Shown here piece by piece: positions 9,806 to 20,689 of a stretch of 34,086 nt of DNA (the stretch's first letter is position 1; each line of letters opens with the position of its first letter). Where the stretch lies: the NCBI GenBank assembly GCA_003427395.1, contig BFEA01000013.1, forward strand, positions 4,539,059-4,573,144. Direction: 5' to 3'. Both the position numbers and the translations under genes were made by a program. Origin of the DNA: Chara braunii. Taxonomy: Eukaryota; Streptophyta; Charophyceae; Charales; Characeae. The notes under the pieces are model-generated. The model did not search any database. It was given only the letters and a program-made list of their open reading frames with translations, and had not been told where the DNA came from.

Positions 9806-10460
9806 CACTAGGAAACGAGCCTGTATGGCGAATATAGCATATGCTATCACCCGTATGGGCTCACCAATGGAAATGGGAGAGGACCACCAGAGCCAGACGA
9901 CCAAATACGCCACTACAAAACGGGGAAAAGGCAGTAAGAGCACGTAGTCTGGAAAGGTGGGGAGGGGCACGCTCGACCAAGATAGGTTGACCATAGCAGA
10001 TGCAAACCTTGCCTAACCGCCCACGGCGAAGTGTGAACATTCCTGAACACCGAACAAAGGCTCGATCTCTAGGAAAGACCCCTGCCGCTGGTGCGCCTCC
10101 GTCGATCGGGATGTGATAATAGCCGAACTCGCATTATGTAAAACCCAATGCGGGGATAAGACCGCGATGACTATCGTAACCGGAAAGGTTGAAACCCTCC
10201 TCAAAAGCAAAAAAAAAAACCGCTGATCTTAAGGAGGAGCGTGAACCTTGTCTGGCCAGACGTGCCGCTGGGGATCCTGCGTATCCTGTAAGGCGTACTA
10301 GAATGCTCTAGTGAGCCTGTCAGGGCAGGAAGATGAATACTACTCTCCAGTCCGATAGGAGAGCAGGCCAAATTACGTATTCTTTCCAAGAAAACACGCA
10401 AACGGCAAAAGAGGAAAAAACAACTTCTTTGAATAAGGCAAACCGAAAAGATTGGGGCCT
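9806..10460 (+). other. Spacer upstream of gag
   Basis: No supported gene. It contains a 10-bp palindrome AGCATATGCT near 9836 and an A11 run at about 10208. The GC-rich open frames on the - strand look like chance. Confidence 0.45.
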
Positions 10461-11970
10461 ATGAAACCTAAAAATCCCGAGCGGCCTGTGTTCCGTAAAA
10501 ATCCTCTTGCTTATGCAGATCTAGGCAAAATGGTGACGGAGGATGAGATAGGCAATCATAGAAGTGAGGGAGGACATGACATAGGAGGCAGTATGGTACA
10601 AAGCGAAGAGAGCCAGAAGGACAGAGAATCGACAAATCCGGATGGGACCAAGGGGAACAGGAAAGAGATCTCCTCAGGATAAGCTCGAGAAAAGTCGGGG
10701 GAAGTAAACAAGGGACCCAGGAAACCAGGGAAGGTAGAAATAAAGAGTGATCGAGCCCATGAAATTCAGATGGAGTTGTATCAAAGAAGGTGAGAATCAC
10801 GGACGCGAGGCGTAAAAAAGGGAACCGCGGAGTACAAGGCGAGATTGATAGAGGAAATAATAGGAGGACCTTCCAAGGGAAAGTCTGCGTGACGAACGAA
10901 AGGTCAGCCGAGGCGGAGTCGGGCAGGGGGGTAAGGATAGTAATCGTGGGGGAACACCTAGCAAGAAAAGGAAAGAGAGGGAGAACTCCCGTGGAATAGA
11001 AGCAAAAAAAGATACAAATCAGCCAGCCATAGACAACAGAGCTAGCCGTCTGCCGGTCGCGCCGATAGTTATGTGGGGGTGCAAGGGACGCTGGAGCCTT
11101 AGGGAAAGGGTATTTGGATGGTTTGATCCGGAGGGGACTGAGAAAATCGGAAAGGGACGAAGGGTCGGGAAGGAGGGGCAGGGAACTAGTACAGCAGGCG
11201 ATGCCAGCAGCTCCGAGGGTGGCCTCAAGAAGATGGTGTCGTCCCTCACACGAGCACTAAACAAGAACAAAGGGTACCTCGCAGACGCTAAAAAGAAGTT
11301 GACGTTTGACGGGGCAATTATCATGGAGTTTCTAATAATGGCTATCGTTGCCGCGAGCAGGTCTTAGAAGAAAACCCAGGATGTGATGATGATGAAGTAT
11401 CTGGCAGCAGAAAAGATGGTAACAGAAGTCGAATTAGCGGCAGTACAAAGGAAGAACGTCGCCACGTACAATGACTTCCTGAGAGAATTTACCATGGTAG
11501 CGTTGAGGATTCCCGGGGTAACGGACCGAATAATGAGCACGTATTTCCTCAAGCAGTTCTCCGAGTTCGACAAAGACAAGATTTTGTCAGTATACCAACA
11601 GACGAGCAAATTCGTGAACAGAAGGGATGTTGATTTAAGTACGGTAACAGACCTCGCTGAGAAGACAGTAGTGACCGAGTTATTGACCTTGCTTAAGGAA
11701 GGAGAAGTTATAAATCTGACCGACAAGACGGGGGATAAGGTGAAAAGAGGGATAGAAAAAAACCTACATGAACGCGTGCACGGAATCGGCAACAAGAGGG
11801 TGGAGAACACATTAATGGTAATGCAGGCGTAAGTATCCCAACCCTCCCTCCCTCCCCAAGAAGCCGTGGTCCCAGCAGGAGTGGCCAACCGGGGGTTGAA
11901 TAAGAGAGATCCCGCCAATGAGCATTGCAGATACTGCAACAACGATCGGACAGTTTCTGTGAGCTTGCCT
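10461..11970 (+). pseudogene. gag: gag remnant (matrix/capsid region and zinc knuckle)
   Basis: Gag forms the virus-like particle and binds the element RNA. The first ATG in a sensible position is 10461 (MKPKNPERPVF...), open to TAA at 10680. A charged segment follows in another frame (10790-10999). The best preserved part is in one frame from about 11000 to 11944, with a TAG at 11365-11367 and a TAA at 11830-11832. It includes ALNKNKGYLADAKKKLTFDGA, a helical capsid-like stretch (ATYNDFLREFTMVALRIPGV) and a helix ending HERVHGIGNKRVENTL. At 11926-11968 a CCHC knuckle is recognisable: CRYCN, then after a frameshift IGQF, a TGA and AC. Its histidine position reads Q. The family assignment rests on position before protease and on the knuckle. 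It is clearly inactive. Confidence 0.7.
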
Positions 11971-12538
11971 AGAGCTCAACCACAATATCATGAGAAAGAG
12001 ATGCACCAGATCACTAAAAGGATAAATATTTGGGCCTCGGGGGGAGCGAGTGAATTGGAACTCGCCGGGAGGAATGCGGCATGCTGTGATCATCCTCAAT
12101 GACCTACAAATAGTAGCGGTAGAAGCCGAGGCAGTAACCGATATCGTCTGGGACCAACCCCGAGGGCACGGGGCACAGGTTAACTTTATCCTAGAAAGTG
12201 ACGGACGCGATAGGGTGAACGCGACTACTCGACTGGGAACGGCGGGAAGAAGAGCTATCTGTGATACAGTGATGGAGGATGTTGCGGGAAGCACCATGGT
12301 CCAAGCAGAGCCTGAAACCAAGGAACCGGAGAAAGTTTATGGAAAACCTAGGGAAGAGGAACCTACGCACAAGGTCACCGCTGCAAAGGAAAAACTCAAG
12401 TATCAAATCTCGATCCTAACCATGCCAGAGATCGACGACACTCTTAGCAAGTCGTTGGGAACCATAGTATCAGTATCTTTTCAGACCATGTTGCAAGCAA
12501 GCCCCATACTACTCAAAAAGGTTTTCGCAGACAACTGA
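11971..12538 (+). pseudogene. gag-pol linker
   Basis: In the same frame as the knuckle's second half and the protease (frame 2), with TAA at 12023-12025 and TGA at 12536-12538. It reads NWNSPGGMRHAVIILNDLQ near 12050 and KYQISILTMPEIDDTLSKSL near 12400. It is part of one Gag-Pol reading frame rather than a separate gene. No catalytic motif is seen. Confidence 0.55.
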
Positions 12539-13096
12539 TTGAGCTTACCGGATCGTAAAGGCGAGGAAGTCATGAGAACGCCACCCGGAACGAAACTTAG
12601 TTTCCACGCGCTGCCCGTTGGGAGGCTAAAAGTGCAGATCGAGACTCATCACACATTTGCTCTAGTAGATGGAGGTGCGGAAATCACACTTGTAAGGAGA
12701 GATTTGACAATGGTTACCGACTGTGTAGTCAACAAGGAGGTAATGAGAAGCATCCGAGGAGCCGGTGGCGAGATTCCGTTTTCAGGATATGTCACCAAAT
12801 GTGCAGTCAAGGTGGACGTCCGGGAGTTAATCTGGTCATTTCAGTGGATGACCGTATTAGACGAAATGGACCACGACATAATCCTCGGAAGACCGTGGTG
12901 TGCCAATATAGAAATGATACGGATGGATCTGTATGACGGGACATACATGGTACACTTAGAAGACCCGGTAACTGGTCGTGGGAAGCTCCTCCGACTCATT
13001 GGAACCGGAGGAGACCCTCCCAAGGGAAAACTGGCGACAAAAGGGGGCTTCCGCTCGAACGGAGGGAATGAGAGAGAGGGTGAAAATCATGATTGA
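12539..13096 (+). pseudogene. Retropepsin-like aspartic protease domain
   Basis: This is the protease that cuts the Gag-Pol polyprotein. The frame is open over the whole interval and continues the linker through the TGA at 12536. Seen: FALVDGGAEITLV (active-site aspartate codon GAT 12668-12670) and DHDIILGRPWC, the hydrophobic-hydrophobic-G motif typical of retropepsins. The active site reads D-G-G instead of the usual D-T-G or D-S-G, which should harm catalysis. The last about 40 codons before 13096 overlap the next frame, so the true junction to the RT linker lies somewhere in 12980-13090. Confidence 0.75.
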
Positions 13097-13624
13097 GGAG
13101 GCATTCAGTAAGAAAGAATGGATTAAGATGGGTCTGCCTCATAAGAAAAGAACGCAGAAGGATGAGGCCTTAGGGGTCATGGTAGCGGAGAAGGAATCAG
13201 AGGTTGAACTCAGGGTCAGCCTGCCCAAGCTGAAAGAAGTGCAAAAGGTGGTATCAGAAGTCGTGCTCCAAATCCCCGATTTGCTACAGCTCATCAAAGC
13301 TATCAGATATCACAAAGTAGGTGTCGACTCGACGACGCTTGCCAAATTCGAAGAAGAGGTGCAAAAGGGCTACTATTTGAATGGAAAATTAATCAGTATT
13401 CAACCTCGGGTCACGGAGACAACAGGGGCGACCCCGACCGTTTATTTTTTAGGAGAAAGATTCCGGAAGGAAGTGTTCGAAAGTACAAAGCGGTAGGGAA
13501 AGAAGCTAAGCCAGTCTCAATCCTACTAAAGACATCCAAGGAGTAGGCTATGGAAAAGGAAGAAGAGATTCTTCGAGTAATCCGAGAAAGACGAGCGGCG
13601 GAAGGGCATTAGATACCGGATGAG
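13097..13624 (+). pseudogene. Protease-RT connecting region
   Basis: Frame 3 from about 12980 to 13494 (MIEEAFSKKEWIKMGLPHKK..., LPKLKEVQKVVSEVVLQIPDL), then frame 2 from about 13480 (RKYKAVGKEAKPVSILL) with TAG at 13544-13546 and TAG at 13610-13612. It connects protease to RT, and one frameshift lies at each end. No domain of its own is recognised. Confidence 0.5.
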
Positions 13625-14690
13625 GTGGCCGACACCATGAAGATAGGAATAAACGGGTTTTTAACGGAGGAAGAAACTCTTCTGATCAAAAGGACGTGCC
13701 ACGAGTTTCACTTGGCATTCGCCTTTAATGACCATCATAAAGGGCGGCTAGATGCAAAGTTAATCTCTCCCGTTAGGATCCACACGATTGAGCACGAGTG
13801 TAAGAACGACAAAGGGCCAACCTACGAATTCGGGATAGGGGGGGAAGTAACGGACTTACTTAGAACAAAAATTGACGCCTTCGTCGCAGAGCTTACCACG
13901 TCTCCGTATGCGAAACAGGTGGTTCGTCTTTCGAAAGCCCAACAAAACGTTGAGGTGGATACAAGATCTGCAAAAATTGAATGCAGTGACCATCCATGAT
14001 GCCAGTTCGCTACCGCAGGCCGACTTGTTGGCAGAATCTCACGCCGGTCGGAGCATTTACTCCCTGATAGAATTGTATTCAGGGTATGATCAGTTCCCAT
14101 TGGACGCTCGGGACAGACCATACACCGCAATACATACTCCCGTAGGACAGTTGCAGATGCAGGTAACCCCTATGGGCTTTACAAACGAGGTGGCCGAAGC
14201 ACAACGAAGGATGCTCGCCATAGCAGGGGACATGTTCCTTGAGAAATGCTAACCCTACATCGACGACAACCCGATGAAAGGCGCCTGGGAGAAGAACACG
14301 ACGGAAGTTCAGCCGGGAATTCGAAAATTCGTGTGGGACCATCTACGAGACGTCAAGGACTTACTCCGCCACTTCCTAGTATACAATATCACTGCTAGCA
14401 GACCAAAGAGTATTCTCGTAGTTCCGGAGGTGACCATACTGGGATTCCGTTGTGGAGCATATAGGAGGAAGCCAGACCCAACAAAAACCGATAAGATATC
14501 TCAATGACCAACGCCCCTGCGCACGACAACGGAGGTAAGAACATTCTTAGGAGTAGTCGACTTTTGGTGGATATTTATGAAAAATTTTGCCAAAATTACC
14601 GAGCCTATCCGCGCTATGATCAGAGAGGAAGGAACTATGGATTGGACTGTGGAGCGAGAGGCAGCCGTTCAAACCCTCAAGGACATACCG
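13625..14690 (+). pseudogene. Reverse transcriptase domain, Ty3/gypsy type
   Basis: RT copies element RNA into DNA. 13625 to about 13910 (frame 2) gives INGFLTEEETLLIKRTC and PVRIHTIEHEC. A frameshift near 13910 leads to frame 3 with FRKPNKTLRWIQDLQKLNAV, then LIELYSGYDQFPL (motif A), TPVGQLQMQVTPMGFTN (motif B region) and PYIDDNP (motif C, YIDD at 14256-14267). Then come VTILGFRC and a connection part. In-frame stops are TAA 14250-14252, just before YIDD, and TGA 14505-14507. The motif A catalytic aspartate is replaced by glutamate (GAA 14070-14072). The lesions make the product inactive. Confidence 0.88.
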
Positions 14691-15125
14691 ACATAGGAAC
14701 AAGTCACCTTGGCAGCACCCTGTTTTAACGACGAAGTTGGACGACCGTTTATCCTCGAGACGGACGGGGGACCCTTGGCCGTAGGGAGCGTTCTGATAGA
14801 GAAAAACGAGGAAGGGAAAGAAAGGCCGATGAGGTTTGAAAGTAAAACCCTGAACTCTGCAGAATGGTGATACTCCCAGTTCAAAAAGGAGGTCCTAGCC
14901 GTTCTACATTGCCTCAAGACCTTCCAACCCTACCTATTCGGGAGGCGTTTTATCCTAAGGATCGATCCGACCAATGTCGTCGGGGCCTTACAAAATTACA
15001 AGCCTATAGATCCGACTGTTGGGAGATGGGTAGGCTTCATCTGGCAGTTCGATTACAAAATCGAACGAATTGTTGGACTCAGGAACAAGGCCGATTGGCT
15101 AAGTCGGGTCTGCATCACACCCGAA
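14691..15125 (+). pseudogene. RNase H domain
   Basis: RNase H degrades the RNA strand of the RNA-DNA hybrid. It continues in frame 3 from the RT. Acidic residues sit where gypsy RNase H has them: D in FILETDGGPLAVGSVLI (GAC 14763-14765), E in YSQFKKEVLAVLHCL, D in FILRIDPTNVVGAL and D in NKADWLSRVC. Stops: TAG 14694-14696 at the entry and TGA 14868-14870 just before the YSQFKKE motif. The four catalytic positions are intact apart from these stops. Confidence 0.82.
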
Positions 15126-15644
15126 GGGGTGGAGGATGTGGAACCCATCGACGCTTTCCTTGAATATGAAGGAGGAACCCTTGCGGTGGATAACGAAATG
15201 ATGAGCGAAGTATACACGTCGGGGGAATTGTTGATTCAGACCTTGGAAAAAAGGGCACCTGCCGTAGTTGCGGAGCTTAGGGAAGGACCAGTTACTACAC
15301 AAGGACGCAAAGAGGAGAAGGATTCGTGGGGGATGATAGTGGGTCCGAGGGAGGAATTGATAGTGATGGTTGTTGAGGGAGGCCGGGAAGCCATGATGAG
15401 TTTAGTAGAGTCTTGGGAACGAAAATAGTTGCAGCTATTGGTGAACCAAATGCAGAAGAGGCAGGGTGAGGATCAGGAAGGAAATGATTTTTTCTATGTT
15501 CAAATGTATGAGGTTTTTTTTCGAGAAATCGGATTGCTGCTGGTAGGGAACAAGCAGCCCATGGAGGTCCGCTTTAAAGCAAGGGAGAATACCGAAAAAT
15601 ACGTCCTAAGGAATGACCATCTGTTCTGAAGGGAGGAAGGCGTT
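15126..15644 (+). pseudogene. RNase H-integrase linker (chromo-less spacer)
   Basis: Same frame 3; GVEDVEPIDAFLEYEGG follows the RNase H end directly. It is open to TAG 15426-15428, then again open to TGA 15627-15629 (ENTEKYVLRNDHLF before the stop). Acidic and charged, with no catalytic motif. Confidence 0.55.
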
Positions 15645-16745
15645 ATGTCTAGGAGAGTCGTATGCGGGAGATCTAGGCAGTTGGACGTAATCCAGATCGT
15701 CCAAAGGGACACTTGCAAAGATAGCACCTCTCTACTATTGGCCAGACATGGCGAGTATGGTGACCACGTACTGTCAGACCTGTCTAATCTGCTAGGAGCG
15801 GAGCTTGGTCCGCGTTTTCGAACCACTTAGACCAACACGGGTACCAGGGTCAGGGCATCTGGTCCATCTTGACCTCGCGGTCATGCCTGTGTCAGCAGAT
15901 GGATACAGGTATATTCTGGATGCTAGGGACAACTTGAGTGGGTTTTTGGAAGCAGTCGCCCTTAAGAAAAAGACGGGAAAAGGGGTAGCGGATTGGATAG
16001 AGGACTTCTACCTAAGGCATCCCTTCATCAGAAGGTTCATAGCAGATAACGGAACTGAGTTCGTGAATCAGGAGGTGCTAGGTATGCTTAAGAGGATCTG
16101 CGTACCTATCAAGCTCATCGAGCCATATCACCCCGAGGCTAATGCGCCTGTAGAAAGGGGGCACCGGACCTTAAAGAACACAATTGCAAAGCTCACGGCA
16201 GACGATCTTGGGAGCAGGCCAAGATACCTTAAGCAAGCTGTCTTTTCGGAGAACATCACGCCAAAAAGGACAACGAGATGTATCCCAGCAGAACTATGGT
16301 ACGGAAGAGAGATCAATTTCCCCATCGAGGCCTTGATACCCACATGGAACAGGCTAGACGACGATCCGCACATGACCATGGAGGAGATGATTGAGGCACA
16401 ATGTTTAGTCGGTCCTTCAAAACAAGGAGGTCATGGAGGACATTGTCAACCGGGTACCGGACAACAAGATGGGATCGGTTTAAGAATATCCGAAAGGAAC
16501 CACTTCAAGTGGGGGAAATAATACTGGTTAGGAACTCGGCACTGGAAAGCACGTGGTCTGGACAATTGGGAAGGAGGTTCAAAGACCCCTACTAGGTCGC
16601 TAAGCGTATGGGATTGAACACCTTTGAATTGGAAGATTTGGATGGAACTGGATTGAAAGGACCCTTCCCGGGGCAATGACTAGTCTGATTTTTAAGTCGG
16701 GATCTAGTGGAACAATGACTTCAGGAGGCCTAAGATAAGAAAATT
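15645..16745 (+). pseudogene. Integrase with intact DD35E core and GPY/F-like C-terminus
   Basis: Integrase inserts the cDNA into host DNA. 15645-15830 (frame 3) begins with RQLDVIQIVQRDT, where the HHCC zinc domain should be. It is badly eroded and the zinc ligands cannot be made out. 15805 to about 16500 (frame 1) is open and holds the catalytic core: D in HLDLAVMPVSADGYRYI (GAC 15871-15873), D in RRFIADNGTEFVN (GAT 16045-16047) and E in NAPVERGHRTLKNT (GAA 16153-16155). The last two are separated by exactly 35 residues. A shift to frame 3 gives LQVGEIILVRNSALEST and LGRRFKDPY, TAG 16593-16595, then VAKRMGLNTFELEDLDG. This resembles the GPY/F module with DPY for GPY. No chromodomain seen. 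Confidence 0.87.
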
Positions 16746-17160
16746 GAGGAGTCTACAAACTGAGAGTTGGCGGCAGCCTTGCCCATACTATGTTTTGTCT
16801 CTGACTATGTCTATGGGGCTTTCTTTTTTGGGGGAGGGGTAATGGCTTGGTCTGATTGACAACGGGTGTGGGGTGTCGTGGAACCTTTTGTGCCTTTTTT
16901 TTTTGTGTGTGTAAGGGGTGGATGGTGTCGGGAAAGGATGCCTGAAGCATTGTATCATAATGTTGGTGGGGAAATGATGTGGTCGTTGCAACTGTGGCAT
17001 CTGTATGGGGGGGGGGTGGCAATGAGTAATATGTTTTTGTATGAGGGGTATGGGGAGCAGTCTTGGGAAGTATCTTTTACCAAATTAGGGGAGTGTGTGT
17101 ATAAGGGGCTCGGTGGGTTTGTTTTGTTATGTATAACAGGATCAGGGAGGAAATCCTAGA
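16746..17160 (+). other. G/T-rich spacer after pol
   Basis: No supported gene. It has a T9 run near 16896 and a G9-10 run near 17008, and is strongly G/T-rich on +. Confidence 0.45.
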
Positions 17161-17167
17161 AGCAAAA

Positions 17168-18090
17168 ATGGAATCCGGCAACGAAAATGACAGCAATTGG
17201 ATCAACAGGTCCCAACAAGAGGGAAGGAACGAGGCCAAGTGGAGCAGACACCTAAAAAGAGGAAATTGTATATGGGATATATGTCCAAACAAGTACTGGG
17301 CAGAGGAGCGAAAAAACTCATATGCAGAGGACCCTCGCCTATCAAAAAAGGGGAAGGGATATATATCTCATCAGGGAGTGATAGCGAGGAATAGAGAATG
17401 AGCGTGGAAGAAAGGGATGTATTGGGAAGAGAAATGGGTCAGAACCTCGTCGGGGAGGGGGGCGAAGACTGTAAACAGCATGAGCAACGGTACGAGGAGA
17501 ATGAAAAGAGGCAAGGTACGAATAGCGGTTGTGAAAAGAGGGAGGAAGAAAGAGAGAGCCTACATAACGAACGAAGTGGTCACGACAGTTGTGAGAGGGG
17601 ATACACGGACGTTGAGAAGGAACACGAAAAGAGGGTGGACATTCCCTATAACTTGGACCCTGAAAACCTTACGGGTGAGTTCAGCCCCATACGAAGGGAA
17701 GAAGATGAGAACGAGAATGAAAAAGTGCAGGAGGTCATTGGGATTAGCAGTGGTGATGAAATAGAGGAGATCTCAAGACCTAGAGAAGAAGGGCGACCCT
17801 CCACAAGGAAGTCACAAGAAGGATCCTTCAGATGGGAAGATGAGTTTGGACCAACGCTCAGTCAGTGGTTTGAGCAATGGGTTAGCGTGATCAAACATGA
17901 CTGGATCATCAAGGCCAGAGAACTGATGGAGGCCGGAGTGGCAGTTACACCCTTGGACTTTTACAATGAGAAGGAGTTGCAAGAAATTGCGGGAGAAAAA
18001 AAGGAAATTCTGGCCTCCGGCCTAGGAGCCAAGGGGTCAAGCAGTATAGGACAAATGACAACGAGGGAGACTAGACGCTACGAGCATTGA
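17168..18090 (+). pseudogene. Extra ORF downstream of integrase, acidic protein with NLS-like motif
   Basis: The function is not recognised. ATG 17168 (MESGNENDSNWI) starts in frame 2; after a frameshift near 17200, frame 1 runs from 17197 to TGA 18088-18090, broken only by one TAG at 17392-17394. The 231 codons after that stop are uninterrupted. N-terminal part: QTPKKRKLYMGYMSKQVLG, where PKKRK resembles a classical nuclear localisation signal, then LICRGPSPIKKGEG and an acidic-serine stretch SSGSDSEE. The middle is highly charged (Glu/Arg/Asn). The C-terminal third has FRWEDEFGPTLSQWFEQWV, HDWIIKARELMEAGVAV and PLDFYNEKELQEIAGEKKE, and looks like a folded helical domain. It lies 420 bp after pol on the same strand. 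It could be an accessory protein or a captured gag-like N-terminus. Confidence 0.55.
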
Positions 18091-18783
18091 ACAAACGTTT
18101 TTTTTTTGTTTTTTTTTTTTTGCAATATTAAAGTGGCAAAGTTTGAATAGCATGAATGAGCTTGTTAGGAATGAGCGGTACAAGGACTAGCCAGAACTAT
18201 GCCTCGATGAGTTAGAAAACAGTATTTTGAGCTACTTCCTGGATGAGCTACCTTCGAAAAATTATGTACGAAACGAGGACAAGGGGTATGGGGACGAAAC
18301 TGCTTGGAATGGTTGTATTGTGAGTCGAAACGAGGCAAAGATTGCACCTTTGAAAAAAGACTATGAATTTGGATTGACGAGCAAAGCAAGGCATTGAGTG
18401 TCGGTCGAGTACAAAAGAGGTTAGGGGACCTATGGGTAAAGAGGCGTGAGAACCCCTCTTCCCTAAGAGCCTAATCCAACTGAGTTACGAATGAGTCAAA
18501 AGTAGTAAGAAGCCTGAGAGGTTAGAAATAGTGAAAATAGAAAGGATGTCCCTATCCTTCGCTATGGTTGAACGACCGGGTGAGCTAGTGTTGCTTGAGG
18601 TTGCAAGCCTCAACTCGAGCATTAGACGCTAAGTCGGATGTGTGCGTAAGGAGCGACAAACTGCATTGAAAAGGGATGAGAGATACCACACGCAGAAAAC
18701 TGTAAAAGATGACCACCTTCTAACCCCTAAGGCAAAGATGGGATCCATGTCCTCGAGGCTCACCCCCTCGGGCGCTAACATTG
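18091..18783 (+). other. Noncoding stretch with T tracts
   Basis: Starts with two poly-T runs (about 18099-18121) that would resemble a transcript-end tract. No gene or repeat recognised in the rest. Confidence 0.4.
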
Positions 18784-18975
18784 AAATGGAAAAGAACGAC
18801 CCTAACAAGGTCGTTCGACTGGAATGGATAAGAACGGCCCTTACAAGGTCGTTCGACTGTAATTGATAAGAACGACTCTGATAAGGTCGTTCAACTGAAA
18901 TGGAAAAAAATGACCCTGATAAGGTTGCTCGACCGGAAATGGCAAAAAATAGCCCATGAAAAAGGGTCATTTGGA
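18784..18975 (+). repeat. 38-bp tandem array in which every unit is a hairpin
   Basis: Copies start at 18794, 18832, 18870 and 18908 (exact 38-bp period), with a degenerate fifth near 18946. Copy 1 has arms GAACGACC / GGTCGTTC around the 7-nt loop CTAACAA. Copy 2 has GAACGGCC / GGTCGTTC around CTTACAA. Copy 3 has GAACGACT / GGTCGTTC around CTGATAA, and copy 4 has AAATGACC / GGTTGCTC around CTGATAA. Some arm changes are G-U compatible. Linkers are CGACTGGAATGGATAA-like. Not CRISPR: the repeats are adjacent, with no unique spacers. Confidence 0.9.
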
Positions 18976-19257
18976 AATAGTTACTAGGGTCCCCTTGCAT
19001 GATTGCTTGAGAAAGGTTGAGCTTAAAGATCTTGAGTTTGCATTGCGGAATTACTTGAGAATTGTAAATGGCATTGCATATTAGGGGGTCCTAGGCGGAT
19101 TGAAAAAGACATGGAAATAGCATTGGAATGAGTTTTCCTTTGTATCTAGTCTCAGGCCTCAACAAGAGGGGGATACCGGTGCTTGCACCGCGACCCCAGG
19201 ACCTCTACCCTCCAAGGGAAGTCTCAACATGACCTGTTCCTCATGAAGAAGGATAAG
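18976..19257 (+). other. Noncoding spacer with small hairpin
   Basis: CGGTGC-TT-GCACCG at 19177-19190 is a perfect 6-bp stem. Nothing else recognised. Confidence 0.45.
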
Positions 19258-19499
19258 NGTTAAAGGACNAAGNCATCTCTCTCTTTGATTGGTGNTCGNC
19301 GTCNGGAACTANCNCCGACAACGAGCTCTAGTCNGGGAGTTCAAANTGCGCCTCATGTTGGGAACCTAAACGTCAAAGGGTTAAAGGACCAAGGCATCTC
19401 TCTCTTTGATTGGTGCTCGTCATCCGGAACTAACTCCGACAACGAGCTCTAGTCGGGGAGTTCAAACTGCGCCTCATGTTGGGAACCTAAACGTCAAAG
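19258..19499 (+). repeat. 121-bp direct duplication
   Basis: Two adjacent copies (TTAAAGGAC at 19260 and 19381, both ending ...CCTAAACGTCAAAGGG). The first copy carries about ten scattered N and the second none. This suggests that reads from near-identical copies were merged during assembly. Confidence 0.9.
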
Positions 19500-20184
19500 G
19501 GTGAGGAACAAAATGGGTGAAGTACTATTCTTTTGTTAGTCTCATTTGCTCTCCCCAACCACACGCCATACTATAGAGGGGCGGCGTGGCCGCTTGGGAT
19601 GGACCAAGGTCGCTCACATTGAGTTGAGCAACACTGTCCAAAGGGAGGGATCAGGTGATGTACCGGGTGGAGTCCGCACCCACCACAGAAGTTTGACACC
19701 GCCCTGCCGGATCATTACGACTGTTCCGGGACTAACCGCGAGGTTTTCGTAACTGCACTCACAGACTAATAGAGAGCTCTAACTCTCTTGAAAGGACGAG
19801 GCCGGACCCAAGAAAATACCACTCGCAAAGAAGGATTCGCGAGGGACGGCGTCCTGAGAGGCTTGAACTGGACCTACCTGCCAGAAGTGAGGTGGTACCT
19901 CAACAATGACACCCGTTCCGTAATAGCAAAAGGTCGGACTAAGTAGAAGGATGAGGTGTTGCCTGCCGAGGAGGGACCGATCACCCTTCCTTCTAAGAGC
20001 ACGTGAGCCGACGTTCTTAACTCAGTTGGTGGGCCAAGGTTCGGTACCTCCGAGTGAGAACCAGTCGTGCGATGGGGACATCGCATTTTGAGTGGGGGGA
20101 AGGCGTGCCATCCACCAATGAAAAATCGTGCAATAAAAAGAACAGCAGTCAAAGGGATAAGGTTACCATGAGTTCGAAAAAATT
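19500..20184 (+). other. No recognised feature
   Basis: About 680 bp without a credible reading frame or repeat. Confidence 0.4.
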
Positions 20185-20535
20185 TGCATGTAAAATTGAT
20201 TGAGCTTGGGCTTGAGAAAGGCCTGACAAGATGTTTAGAAGAAAGATGCACGTAAAATTGATTGAGCTTAGGCTTGAGAAAGGTCTGGCAAGATGTTCAG
20301 AAGAAAGATGCATGTAAAATTGATTGAGCTTGGGGTTGAGAAAGGTCTGGCAAGATGTCCAGAAAAAAAATGCATATAAAATTGATTGAGCTTGGGCTTG
20401 AGAAAGGCCTAGCAAGACGTCCAGAAGAAAAATGCATGTGAAATTGATAGAGTTAGGGCTTGAGAAAGACCTGACAAAATGACCAGACAGAAATGCGTGT
20501 AAAATTGGTTGAGCATGAGATTGAGAAAAGGGTGG
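20185..20535 (+). repeat. 62-bp tandem array, 5.7 units
   Basis: Unit starts TGCATGTAAAATTGATTGAG at 20185, 20247, 20309, 20371 and 20433, and at 20494 (one base short). The rest of each unit is CTTGGGCTTGAGAAAGG then CCTGACAAGATGTCCAGAAG-like. The long open frame on the - strand across it is a repeat artefact. Confidence 0.95.
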
Positions 20536-20689
20536 AAAGAAGCATGGACTGCACGGGCCGAAGAACCGATTAGAAGAGGCACTGAGGGCAGCAGATGTCG
20601 GAAAAGGGCCATGGTTGACACGAGACGGAAAACAAATCATTTGAGGGCAGTGGGGATGGCAAGGCTCGGGGGAGAAGCATGGGCTGCAA
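20536..20689 (+). other. Short unique spacer
   Basis: No feature recognised. Confidence 0.4.

Noticed and set aside
18784-18975. Regularly spaced hairpin repeats that resemble a CRISPR array
   Set aside because: Units are contiguous without variable spacers and the setting is eukaryotic, so it is annotated as a tandem array.
20149-20640. 163-codon open frame on the - strand
   Set aside because: Runs over the 62-bp array; composition and frame come from the repeat.
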